Source of the DNA: F23-D06 sp963620035
Lineage (GTDB): Bacteria; Bacteroidota; Bacteroidia; Bacteroidales; WCHB1-69
Length of the DNA stretch: 64,000 bases
Reading direction: 5' to 3'
Assembly (NCBI GenBank): GCA_963620035.1
Contig: CAVEXN010000002.1
Coordinates: 57,455-121,454, forward strand
A model generated the notes under the pieces. That model was not told where the DNA came from. It saw nothing but the letters and a program-made list of their open reading frames with translations, and did no database searches. The position numbers and the translations under genes were made by a program. Of the stretch, positions 20,993-29,024 are shown piece by piece (the first letter of the stretch is position 1; every line of letters begins with the position of its first letter).

Positions 20993-22003
20993 TTATAGGA
21001 ATTTATGCCCGTCAAACCTTTTTTTTCGTTTGAAGTAGTGAATGAAGACGACTGACTTGGGAAAAGTGTCCGTGAATGCCAGTTTGGGCAGTGTGTTACG
21101 TTTGGCTTTGAATTCCTTGTAACGGGAACAAAACCGGAACATAGCTTTATAGACTGCGGCGAAGTCCTTGAAATGTCCTTGCAGCAGGAATGAGAACGCG
21201 GCAAGTTGGTCGAGGAAGAAACGCAACGTGAGAGTGACGGTAAGACGCTCTTCGGGGAGGTTCTTCAGCAGCAGAAACAGGTTGTTGCGGAAATTGAGGT
21301 AGGTTTTGAACGCGTTGTTTTTAGGCAAAGTGCCCCCGCCGATATGGTAAACGACGGAGGCGGGGTTCACTTTTATCTTGTATCCGGCATTTTTGATGCG
21401 CCAGCAGAAGTCAATCTCTTCCATGTGTGCGAAGAAGTCAGGGTCGAGACCGCCCATGGTGCGGAAAACGTCGCTGCGTACGAAAAGCGCGGCTCCCGAA
21501 GCCCAGAAGATGTCGGCCTCGGTGTCATACTGTCCGTGGTCTTTCTCGAGATCCGCGAAGACGCGCCCGCGGCAGAAAGGGTAACCGTATTTGTCGATAT
21601 ATCCGCCGCATGCCCCTGCATACTCAAATTCGTCACGCTTGCTGTAGGAGAGCAGTTTGGGCTGCACCGCCGCGATTGTCGGGTTGCCGTCCATCATTTC
21701 AATGATGGGTTCAATCCAATGCGCCGTCACCTCGATGTCGGAGTTGAGCAGGCAGTAGTACTGTGCCTCAATATGCGCCAATGCCATATTGTAACCTTGA
21801 GCAAAACCCTCGTTGTGCGCATGTTCCAGCAAGCGGATGTCCGGATAGCATTCTTTCAGGAAACGGACAGAATCGTCATTCGAGGCATTGTCGGCCACGA
21901 CGATTTCTGCATAATCCGGCAAAGAACGGACTAAAGCGGGAAGAAACTGTTCGAGGAACTTTTTCCCGTTCCAGTTCAGGATGACGATGGCGAGTTTAGT
22001 CAT
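20993..22003 (-). CDS. Family 2 glycosyltransferase
   Basis: This 336-residue GT-A glycosyltransferase resembles rhamnosyl-type enzymes. The N-terminus LAIVILNWNGKKFLEQFLPAL is the nucleotide-sugar binding start; VADNASNDDS and LLNSDIEV (the D-x-D-like metal site near residue 88) follow, then GGLDPDFFAHMEEIDFCWR, typical of the acceptor loop. It probably adds a sugar to a surface polysaccharide or lipid at the inner membrane face. It leads the operon with the reductase-like and Rieske-like genes, and has a promoter at 22029-22036. Confidence 0.93.
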   Translation of the reverse strand: MTKLAIVILNWNGKKFLEQFLPALVRSLPDYAEIVVADNASNDDSVRFLKECYPDIRLLEHAHNEGFAQGYNMALAHIEAQYYCLLNSDIEVTAHWIEPIIEMMDGNPTIAAVQPKLLSYSKRDEFEYAGACGGYIDKYGYPFCRGRVFADLEKDHGQYDTEADIFWASGAALFVRSDVFRTMGGLDPDFFAHMEEIDFCWRIKNAGYKIKVNPASVVYHIGGGTLPKNNAFKTYLNFRNNLFLLLKNLPEERLTVTLTLRFFLDQLAAFSFLLQGHFKDFAAVYKAMFRFCSRYKEFKAKRNTLPKLAFTDTFPKSVVFIHYFKRKKRFDGHKFL

Positions 22004-22028
22004 ACGCGTCTCTTTTTACACAAGTCTG

Positions 22029-22036
22029 CAAAGATA
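22029..22036 (-). promoter_or_regulatory. Promoter -7 element for the glycosyltransferase operon
   Basis: It reads TATCTTTG on the minus strand, 26 bp before the glycosyltransferase ATG. It is divergent from the rpsO promoter 38 bp away. Confidence 0.7.
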
Positions 22037-22073
22037 GTTTTTTTTTTCAGAAGATGTAGTACGAAAAAAAATG

Positions 22074-22081
22074 TATCTTTG
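22074..22081 (+). promoter_or_regulatory. Promoter -7 element for rpsO
   Basis: TATCTTTG matches TAnnTTTG and is followed by G+C residues at the likely start. The leader to the rpsO ATG is about 45 nt. Confidence 0.7.
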
Positions 22082-22131
22082 CCGCCTGAAAATAGATAAG
22101 GAAGAAATATTAAAATTTAGACGTTTAAACT

Positions 22132-22401
22132 ATGTATTTGACAAGCGAAGTTAAAAAGGAAATTTTTGCACAATACGGGAAAAACGAGGCGGACACAGGG
22201 TCTCCTGAGGCTCAAATCGCATTGTTCACACACCGCATCAAACATCTTACCGAACATGTAAAGGCGAACAACAGCGACCGCGTGACAAAGAGAGCCCTGA
22301 TTACCTTGGTGGGAAAAAGAAAAAAGATGCTTGAATATCTGAAAAGACAGGACATTGAACGCTACAGAGCCGTCATCAAGCAATTAGGTCTTAGAAAATA
22401 A
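22132..22401 (+). CDS. rpsO: 30S ribosomal protein S15
   Basis: This 89-residue S15 protein binds the central domain of 16S rRNA early in 30S assembly. The sequence shows the expected DTGSPEAQIALFT, HRIKHLTEHVK and a basic KRKKMLEYLKRQD segment. It forms a short unit with its own promoter and terminator; pnp follows 120 bp later, the rpsO-pnp order found in many bacteria. Confidence 0.98.
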   Translation: MYLTSEVKKEIFAQYGKNEADTGSPEAQIALFTHRIKHLTEHVKANNSDRVTKRALITLVGKRKKMLEYLKRQDIERYRAVIKQLGLRK

Positions 22402-22420
22402 TCCGGAAACTTGTTTTATA

Positions 22421-22449
22421 AAAAAGGCAATTTCAACAATTGCCTTTTT
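22421..22449 (+). terminator. Terminator of rpsO
   Basis: A perfect 12-bp stem AAAAAGGCAATT / AATTGCCTTTTT with loop TCAAC starts 20 bp after the rpsO stop. The T run is part of the stem, so it could work in both directions. Confidence 0.88.
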
Positions 22450-22521
22450 TGGTTTTTATGAAGAAATGCAGGACAGGCTTGCATCACTTCGATTTTTATC
22501 ATCTTAAAGTTGATTTATAAA

Positions 22522-24885
22522 ATGTTAGGAATAAATACATCATTTCAGTTGAACGATGGCCGCACAGTGACCATCGAGACCGGCAAGTTGGCGAAACAGG
22601 CCGACGGCGCTGCCGTGGTCAAAATGGGAAACACGATGCTGCTGGCTACGGTCTGCTGCAAGAAAGAGGCCGTTGAGGGCACCGACTTTATGCCGCTGCA
22701 AGTCGAATACCAGGAGAAATACGGTGCACTCGGCCGCTTCCCGGGAGGCTTCTTCAAACGTGAAGCCCGCCCCTCGGAATACGAAATCCTGATAGCCCGC
22801 CTTGTGGACCGCGCTATCCGTCCGCTTTTCCCGAAAGATTTCCATGCTGAAACGCAGGTTGTCGTTACGCTCATCAGCGGCGACAAGAACCAACTGCCCG
22901 ACTGTTTGGCATGCCTTGCCGCCTCTTCAGCCATCGCCGTGTCTGACATTCCGTTCGAGTGCCCTATCTCTGAGGTCCGCGTGGGCCGTGTGGATGGCAA
23001 CTTTGTCATCAACCCGACCATCTCCGATATGGAACGCTCCGACATCGATATGATCGTAGCCGCCTCGATGGACAACATTATGATGGTGGAAGGTGAAATG
23101 AAGGAAATCTCTGAAAACGATATGGTAGAAGCGCTCAATTATGCCAAAGAGGCTATCAAGGTGCAATGCCAGGCGCAGATGGACCTTGCCTCAAGAGTGC
23201 CTTCCGCTTTCCCTAAACGTGTCTATTGCCACGAAACGAACGACGAGGAACTCAGAGAGCGCATCAGCAAGGAAACATACGACAAGGTTTATGCCGTTGC
23301 CAAGTCTTTTATGGGCAAACAGGCGCGCAACGAGGCCTTTGACCAAATCCTGGAAGAGTTTATGTTGACGATTCCCGAAGAGGAGAGGGAAGAGAAAGCC
23401 TTGATGGCGAAACGTTATTACAGTGATGTCCAGTATCACGCCATGCGCAATATGATTCTCAATGAACGCATTCGCCTTGACGGTCGTGACCTCGAGACGA
23501 TCCGCCCGATTTGGATAGAGACGGGTTACCTGCCTTCGGCCCATGGCTCGGCTATCTTCACCCGCGGCGAAACTCAGGCTCTCGCAACCTGCACGTTAGG
23601 CACCAAACTCGATGAGCAGATCATAGACGGCGCTGTAGTGGAGGGCACCAACCGCTTCATGCTCCACTATAATTTCCCGCCTTACAGCGTTGGCGAAGTG
23701 AAACGCATCGGAAGCACCGGCCGCCGCGAAATAGGTCACGGCAATCTGGCCAACCGCGCCCTCAAACCGATGATTCCATTCGATGACCCCTCTTTCCCTT
23801 ATACGGTCCGCATCGTGTCAGACATCCTCGAGTCTAACGGCAGTTCGTCAATGGCTACCGTATGCGCCGGCACACTCGCTCTGCTCGACTGTGGCGTCAA
23901 GATGAAGAAACCGGTGTCAGGCATCGCTATGGGGCTCATCACGGACGAGAATACTGACAAATATGCAATCCTCTCCGACATCCTTGGCGACGAGGACCAC
24001 CTCGGCGATATGGACTTCAAGGTCTGCGGTACAGAAGACGGCATCACCGCCTGCCAGATGGACATTAAGATCCACGGTCTCTCGTCTGAAGTTATGGCCG
24101 AAGCATTGGCCCAGGCACACCGCGGCCGTATGTTCATCCTCGGCAAAATCAAAGAAGCAATGCCCGCACCGCGCGAGGACTACAGACCGTTTGTGCCGCG
24201 CATTGTCCAAATGCAAATCCCGAGAGAGTTTATCGGCGCCGTCATCGGACCGGGAGGAAAGATTATCCAAGAGATGCAGCGTGAAACCAATACCGTCATC
24301 AATATCGAAGAGGTGGGCGAATTTGGCATTATCGACATCGCCGCCTCCAACGTCGACGACATCAATGCCGCCATTGAACGCATTAAACTGATTACCCAAA
24401 AACCGGAAATCGGCGAAATATACGAAGGTACGGTCAAGAACATTATGCCGTTTGGCGCTTTTGTGGAGTTCTTGCCCGGAACGGACGGACTGCTCCATGT
24501 GACTGAAATTGCATACAGACGCATAGAGAATGTGGAAGATGTACTTAAAACCGGCGACAAAATAAAGGTCAAACTGATTGAAATAGACGAGAAGACGGGC
24601 AAATACAGACTGTCACACAAGGTGCTTCTGCCTAAACCGGAGGGCTATACGGAATCCGAACCGCGTCGTGGCGGCAACGGAAGAGGCGACCGCAACCACC
24701 ACGACCATGGCGACCGCAACCGCGGCGAGCGTCGCGGCGGCAACAACGGAAGAGGCGACCGCAATGACCGGGGACGTGGCGGCAGAGACAACCATGCACA
24801 CACCCGCGACAACGGCGAGACGCATGAACCTAAAGCAGAAAGCACTACCCCTGACTTCCCCGAATTCCCTAATTTTGACGAATAG
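22522..24885 (+). CDS. pnp: Polyribonucleotide nucleotidyltransferase (PNPase)
   Basis: This 787-residue 3'-5' phosphorolytic exoribonuclease is a core RNA turnover enzyme. Domains in order are: RNase PH 1 (about 10-145), the all-helical domain, RNase PH 2 (about 310-545, with SSMATVCAGTLALLD), KH (about 560-620, with GAVIGPGGKIIQ), and S1 (about 630-700, with GTVKNIMPFGAFVEF). The C-terminal 75 residues are an arginine/glycine/asparagine/histidine-rich tail, unlike the RNase E-binding tail of E. coli. The start is the ATG at 22522; an in-frame TTG lies four codons upstream but is less likely. Confidence 0.97.
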   Translation: MLGINTSFQLNDGRTVTIETGKLAKQADGAAVVKMGNTMLLATVCCKKEAVEGTDFMPLQVEYQEKYGALGRFPGGFFKREARPSEYEILIARLVDRAIRPLFPKDFHAETQVVVTLISGDKNQLPDCLACLAASSAIAVSDIPFECPISEVRVGRVDGNFVINPTISDMERSDIDMIVAASMDNIMMVEGEMKEISENDMVEALNYAKEAIKVQCQAQMDLASRVPSAFPKRVYCHETNDEELRERISKETYDKVYAVAKSFMGKQARNEAFDQILEEFMLTIPEEEREEKALMAKRYYSDVQYHAMRNMILNERIRLDGRDLETIRPIWIETGYLPSAHGSAIFTRGETQALATCTLGTKLDEQIIDGAVVEGTNRFMLHYNFPPYSVGEVKRIGSTGRREIGHGNLANRALKPMIPFDDPSFPYTVRIVSDILESNGSSSMATVCAGTLALLDCGVKMKKPVSGIAMGLITDENTDKYAILSDILGDEDHLGDMDFKVCGTEDGITACQMDIKIHGLSSEVMAEALAQAHRGRMFILGKIKEAMPAPREDYRPFVPRIVQMQIPREFIGAVIGPGGKIIQEMQRETNTVINIEEVGEFGIIDIAASNVDDINAAIERIKLITQKPEIGEIYEGTVKNIMPFGAFVEFLPGTDGLLHVTEIAYRRIENVEDVLKTGDKIKVKLIEIDEKTGKYRLSHKVLLPKPEGYTESEPRRGGNGRGDRNHHDHGDRNRGERRGGNNGRGDRNDRGRGGRDNHAHTRDNGETHEPKAESTTPDFPEFPNFDE
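24665..24800 (+). repeat. Internal repeat encoding the RGG-type tail of PNPase
   Basis: A unit reading GGCGGCAACGGAAGAGGCGA followed by CCGCAA recurs about 65 bp later, with an extra AAC. It encodes GGNGRGDRN and GGNNGRGDRN. The tail is low in complexity, basic and rich in Gly, Arg, Asn, Asp and His. Confidence 0.75.
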
Positions 24886-24950
24886 GAAGCATATATATAC
24901 TGAAGGCAAACCTTGTTGTTGAGCCGTTCATTTCTTTTATTTTTTTATCA

Positions 24951-24984
24951 GGAGTGTCTTGAAAGTTTCCTTTCAAGACACTCC
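24951..24984. repeat. Perfect 15-bp inverted repeat between pnp and a glycosyltransferase
   Basis: GGAGTGTCTTGAAAG is followed by loop TTTC and its exact reverse complement. The stem is stronger than many terminators, but on the plus strand TGTACA follows rather than a T run. The T-rich stretch lies before it (24931-24947). It probably ends or protects the pnp transcript. Confidence 0.8.
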
Positions 24985-25004
24985 TGTACATGCCAGAAGC
25001 TTAC

Positions 25005-25012
25005 TAACTTTG
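25005..25012 (+). promoter_or_regulatory. Promoter -7 element for the second family 2 glycosyltransferase
   Basis: TAACTTTG matches TAnnTTTG and is followed by GCGCC. Its position, 16 bp before the ATG at 25028, implies a very short leader. It rules out the longer reading frame from 24959, whose start would lie upstream of the promoter and inside the hairpin. Confidence 0.7.
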
Positions 25013-25027
25013 CGCCAGTTTTCAAAG

Positions 25028-25975
25028 ATGTATATGGAACCAACATTTTCAATCATCATCCCCAGTTGGAACAATCTCGGATTTCTGAAACTTTGTGTGG
25101 ATAGCGTCCGAAAAAACTCCGCCCGTCGTCATCAGATCATCGTTCACGTGAACGAAGGAACAGACGGTACGCTCGATTGGGTGCGTGAGCAGGGGATCGA
25201 CTATACCTGGTCGGAGCGTAACGTCGGGGTGTGCCTCGCCGCCAACAGTATGCGAAGTAAGGTGAAAACCGACTATATCTTCTATCTTAACGATGACATG
25301 TATCTGTTGCCCGGCTGGGACAAGGCACTTGCCGATGAGATAGAAAAACTGCCCGACAACCGTTTCTTCCTTTCCGGCACTATGATACAGCCTCACAACT
25401 GGCTAGATGTGGGCATACGCGCCAATTATGGCGACAGCCTCGAGACTTTTGAAGAGGAGCGACTTTTACGAGAGTATATGACATACCCTAAAGACGACTG
25501 GTCAGGCGCCACCTGGCCGCCTAATCTGTTGCATCGAGACATGTGGGACCTTGTGGGCGGATATAGCATCGAATACACGCCGGGTATGTATAGTGACCCT
25601 GACTTGTCGGCCAAGTTGTGGATGGCCGGCGTGAGACACTTCAAAGGGTTGGGGGCTTGCCGTGCCTATCATTTCGAGACCAAGACCACCGGCAGAATAA
25701 AGAAAAACGACGGATCGTTGCAGTTTATGCTCAAATGGGGCATCACCAATGCCACATTCCGTCGCCATTGCACCCGCTTGGGGGAGACGGAAACAGAAGA
25801 GTGGAGACCGGATCCGTGCAATGCCAAGACATTAGGCAGACAAGGAGTGCGCGCTCATTTGAAAGTCTGCTTCAAATTGCTGACAGGTAGCCGTTTAGGG
25901 CCGACAGAACCGCTCCGCAGCCGGCCTGGCGGAAGCATAGACAATCACCTTGCAGAGGATAAACAGAAAGGTTGA
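25028..25975 (+). CDS. Family 2 glycosyltransferase
   Basis: This 315-residue GT-A glycosyltransferase begins FSIIIPSWNNLGFLKLCVDSV, has the LNDDMYL metal-binding motif near residue 83, and a PPNLLHRDMWDLVGGY acceptor-side segment. It lacks membrane helices and signal peptide, and so probably acts at the inner membrane surface on a glycolipid or polysaccharide precursor. The start at 25028 is chosen from the promoter position and family N-terminus; the frame runs open to 24959 through a hairpin. It is transcribed alone, directly upstream of the tRNA pair. Confidence 0.9.
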   Translation: MYMEPTFSIIIPSWNNLGFLKLCVDSVRKNSARRHQIIVHVNEGTDGTLDWVREQGIDYTWSERNVGVCLAANSMRSKVKTDYIFYLNDDMYLLPGWDKALADEIEKLPDNRFFLSGTMIQPHNWLDVGIRANYGDSLETFEEERLLREYMTYPKDDWSGATWPPNLLHRDMWDLVGGYSIEYTPGMYSDPDLSAKLWMAGVRHFKGLGACRAYHFETKTTGRIKKNDGSLQFMLKWGITNATFRRHCTRLGETETEEWRPDPCNAKTLGRQGVRAHLKVCFKLLTGSRLGPTEPLRSRPGGSIDNHLAEDKQKG

Positions 25976-26038
25976 GGGCGGAGGCCTGCGACCGCTAAAA
26001 AAACTTTTGGAGTTGACTGCCCGATATGAAAAAAAGTG

Positions 26039-26046
26039 TATCTTTG
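26039..26046 (+). promoter_or_regulatory. Promoter -7 element for the tRNA pair
   Basis: TATCTTTG, a full TAnnTTTG match, lies 27 bp before tRNA-Ser. A TTG at 26013-26015 could act as the -33 element (23-bp spacing, slightly long). Confidence 0.65.
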
Positions 26047-26073
26047 CAGCCGATTTCAAAAGCAGAACCATCC

Positions 26074-26160
26074 GGAGAGGTGGGTGAGTGGCTGAAACCA
26101 ACAGTTTGCTAAACTGTCGAAGGGGTAACCTTTCCGCGAGTTCGAATCTCGCCCTCTCCG
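26074..26160 (+). tRNA. tRNA-Ser (anticodon GCT)
   Basis: It folds into a class II tRNA of 87 nt. The acceptor stem GGAGAGG pairs with CCTCTCC, followed by discriminator G. The anticodon stem ACAGT/ACTGT encloses TTGCTAA with anticodon GCT (codons AGC/AGU). A long variable arm and the T arm GCGAG-TTCGAAT-CTCGC follow. The CCA end is not encoded. It reads the same way as the tRNA-Pro 36 bp downstream. Confidence 0.96.
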
Positions 26161-26196
26161 CAAAAAGTTCATACTTTGAAGTCAAACCTTGCTTAT

Positions 26197-26270
26197 CGGG
26201 GTGTGGCGCAGTTGGCTAGCGCACTTGCATGGGGTGCAAGGGGTCGGAAGTTCGAGTCTTCTCACCCCGA
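26197..26270 (+). tRNA. tRNA-Pro (anticodon GGG)
   Basis: This 74-nt cloverleaf has the acceptor stem CGGGGTG/CACCCCG with discriminator A, D arm GCGC-loop-GCGC, and an anticodon arm CTTGC-ATGGGGT-GCAAG with anticodon GGG (codons CCC/CCU). The T arm is GGAAG-TTCGAGT-CTTCT with one G:U pair. The C1:G72 pair is normal for bacterial proline tRNAs. CCA is not encoded. Confidence 0.95.
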
Positions 26271-26310
26271 CACAAGTTAAGGAATCTGTTAAATTTTGAA
26301 TATTGCTAAC

Positions 26311-26342
26311 GGAATAATTCATCTTACAAGATGGATTATTCC
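26311..26342. terminator. Hairpin between tRNA-Pro and a convergent gene
   Basis: GGAATAATTCATCTT (26311-26325) pairs with AAGATGGATTATTCC (26328-26342), with one wobble pair; the tight centre means a practical stem of about 13 bp. There is no T run on either side, so it may act as a bidirectional end or processing hairpin. Confidence 0.55.
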
Positions 26343-26346
26343 TGAA

Positions 26347-26664
26347 TTACCATTTTACGCCATCTTTCTCTTTGCCATACTCATAGAGCAAAACAAACTT
26401 GGCGTGTTTCACGTTGTCGCGGCTTTTCACCACGCCGCCTTTTACCGCTTTGCAGATGCGCACATTGTAGGCATCGTCGCGTTTGTTGCACCCGCGCCCC
26501 ACAATCCAGTTTTGATGCTTTTTGGTTTTGACGTAGCCGATAAGAATGGATGTCTCCTTATAGTTTTCCAAGTTGAACTTATCCATCACTTCCTCCGTGG
26601 TTGTCAATTCAAGAGGCTGCATATTAAGTGATAATACTCGGGCGATAAGATGCGTGTGTCGCAT
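26347..26664 (-). CDS. Hypothetical protein, unrecognised
   Basis: This open frame codes for up to 105 residues; internal starts at 26622 (MQPLEL) and 26586 (MDKFNL) are possible. The C-terminal half is basic with beta-like segments (TSILIGYV, NWIVGRG, AKFVLLYEY). It has no signal peptide, membrane helix or cysteine motif. I do not recognise a family. It could be a small soluble domain protein or the tail of a decayed larger gene, since it sits alone between a tRNA pair and the aldolase. No convincing promoter is seen upstream. Confidence 0.5.
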   Translation of the reverse strand: MRHTHLIARVLSLNMQPLELTTTEEVMDKFNLENYKETSILIGYVKTKKHQNWIVGRGCNKRDDAYNVRICKAVKGGVVKSRDNVKHAKFVLLYEYGKEKDGVKW

Positions 26665-26683
26665 TTAACATAAAAAACCAAAA

Positions 26684-26715
26684 AAAGGCACAGTTCGCAT
26701 TCGAGCCGTGCCTTT
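26684..26715 (-). terminator. Terminator of the aldolase gene
   Basis: On the minus strand AAAGGCAC (from 26715) pairs with GTGCCTTT ending at 26684, and further T residues follow to 26681. It lies 35 bp after the aldolase stop codon. Confidence 0.85.
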
Positions 26716-26749
26716 CTGTGATGGGTTTAAAAAAAATGATGTCGTGTTG

Positions 26750-27826
<1,077 letters not shown>

Positions 27827-27858
27827 AATTTAATTGTGCTTGTATGTTAATGTTACGA

Positions 27859-28290
27859 TTATACGCTTTTCGGTTTCTGTTGTTTTCTTTTCCCCCTGCG
27901 TTTCCACAGCCATGAGGCGACATTGGCGGCCAAGGAGAACAGGGTTGCCGACAGGGGTTTCTTTGAAGAAGAGTCTTTTTTTGAGAATAAGCCTGAAAAG
28001 GCGATTTTGGCAAGGTAGGTACCTAACGACAATCCTGCCAGCCAATTTGACCCTACGGTTTTGAATGGACCTTGTGTGAACCCTCGGCTGACTTTGTTTC
28101 CCTTTTTGCGGAGGCTGACTATCATATTCCACATCTGTTTGAGCGTGTCGATGTCGTCGCGATAGGCTTCCAGATCTTGGTACAAGACCTCTTCCTGCTG
28201 TTTTATTTGCGACTTCAGTACGGCTTTGCGAGCGGCAATCTCTTCAAGGCTGTTGAAAGGAGCCGTCGCGCTTTTGTTCCCTTTACTCAT
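27859..28290 (-). CDS. Small basic protein of the YtxH-holin envelope cluster
   Basis: This 143-residue protein starts at the ATG at 28290, which overlaps the upstream gene by 8 bp; the longer frame up to 28317 adds nine residues. The N-terminal half is a charged helix (EEIAARKAVLKSQIKQQEEV). A weakly hydrophobic middle and a strongly basic tail (KRRGKRKQQKPKSV) follow. No enzyme motif is visible. Its overlap with the holin-like gene indicates a shared role at the inner membrane, perhaps as a peripheral partner. Confidence 0.75.
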   Translation of the reverse strand: MSKGNKSATAPFNSLEEIAARKAVLKSQIKQQEEVLYQDLEAYRDDIDTLKQMWNMIVSLRKKGNKVSRGFTQGPFKTVGSNWLAGLSLGTYLAKIAFSGLFSKKDSSSKKPLSATLFSLAANVASWLWKRRGKRKQQKPKSV

Positions 28291-28714
28291 CAGAACCTCC
28301 TTCCCGAATGGTTGCATCCTCTTCTTCTATGGTTGTGACGGTTGCATCGTCTTGCTTCTCGCGGTACAACACTGTGCTGATCTTGCGGATCAGCGGTTTT
28401 ACAAACAGGGTGTCTTTCTTGTGAAGCACGAATGCGATGATGGCTACGAAAACGGCGCATACGATGGTGTATGCCCAGCCGGCGTTCAAGGCTATGGTGA
28501 GCCAACTGATCAGTGCCGATGACAGATAGAGCAGCACCGCCAAGGCACATACGACCACTATCAGCATTGACAGCACTATCGACAACAGTTGGGAAGACTT
28601 CTCTATGAACTCCAGTTTCAGCAAATCATAACGCCGGGACAGGTACGCTTTGGCGTCTTTCACTGTCCGGGCGTTACGCACTGATCTTTTTGAAAATCTT
28701 TCAAAAATGTCCAT
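28283..28714 (-). CDS. Phage holin superfamily III-like membrane protein
   Basis: This 143-residue protein has an N-terminal amphipathic helix with YLSRRYDLLKLEFIEK, two hydrophobic helices at about 43-72 and 79-97, and an acidic tail. This is the layout of the Pfam holin-X family, which in Bacteroidota is a chromosomal stress or envelope protein rather than a phage lysis protein. It is the middle gene of a three-gene cluster with a YtxH protein upstream (9-bp gap) and a basic protein downstream (8-bp overlap). No phage genes are nearby. Confidence 0.8.
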   Translation of the reverse strand: MDIFERFSKRSVRNARTVKDAKAYLSRRYDLLKLEFIEKSSQLLSIVLSMLIVVVCALAVLLYLSSALISWLTIALNAGWAYTIVCAVFVAIIAFVLHKKDTLFVKPLIRKISTVLYREKQDDATVTTIEEEDATIREGGSDE

Positions 28715-28723
28715 CCCGGGGAA

Positions 28724-28948
28724 TTAGTCGTTCAATTCCTCATCCATGGCATTCTCAATCGCTTCTTCGGCGGCAACTTCATCGCGGCGGCATTTCAGCT
28801 TGGCGATCAGTTTGTCCAACTCTTCTTTCGAGAGTTTTTCAGACACATTGTTCCGCAAATCGCGCCCCTTGTCTGTCGTGAACAGGAGGGTGATTCCCGT
28901 GGCGGCTGCTGCACCGGCAACGAATGCTAAAATTTCTGAAGGTTTCAT
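28724..28948 (-). CDS. YtxH domain protein
   Basis: This 74-residue protein has one N-terminal glycine/alanine-rich membrane segment (ILAFVAGAAAATGITLLFTT) followed by DKGRDLRNNVSEK, the YtxH signature, and an acidic helical tail. YtxH proteins are small inner-membrane-anchored general-stress proteins of unknown mechanism. It is the first gene of the envelope cluster; no clear TAnnTTTG element was found in the 76-bp gap upstream. Confidence 0.85.
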   Translation of the reverse strand: MKPSEILAFVAGAAAATGITLLFTTDKGRDLRNNVSEKLSKEELDKLIAKLKCRRDEVAAEEAIENAMDEELND

Positions 28949-29024
28949 AATAAACAGTTTTTTTAAGGTTTATGATTGAATTAATTACCACGGAGTCCAA
29001 CTGCAAATAGTGTGCCGAAAATGA

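Noticed and set aside
22510..22521. TTG start four codons upstream of the pnp ATG
   Set aside because: The ATG at 22522 gives the family-like start and TTG starts are not otherwise needed here.
24959..25027. Upstream 23-codon extension of the second family 2 glycosyltransferase
   Set aside because: It begins inside a perfect hairpin and upstream of the TAACTTTG promoter, so it would not be transcribed from that promoter.
28283..28714. Prophage lysis gene
   Set aside because: The holin-like protein has no endolysin, portal or tail genes nearby and is coupled with YtxH, so a chromosomal envelope role is likelier.
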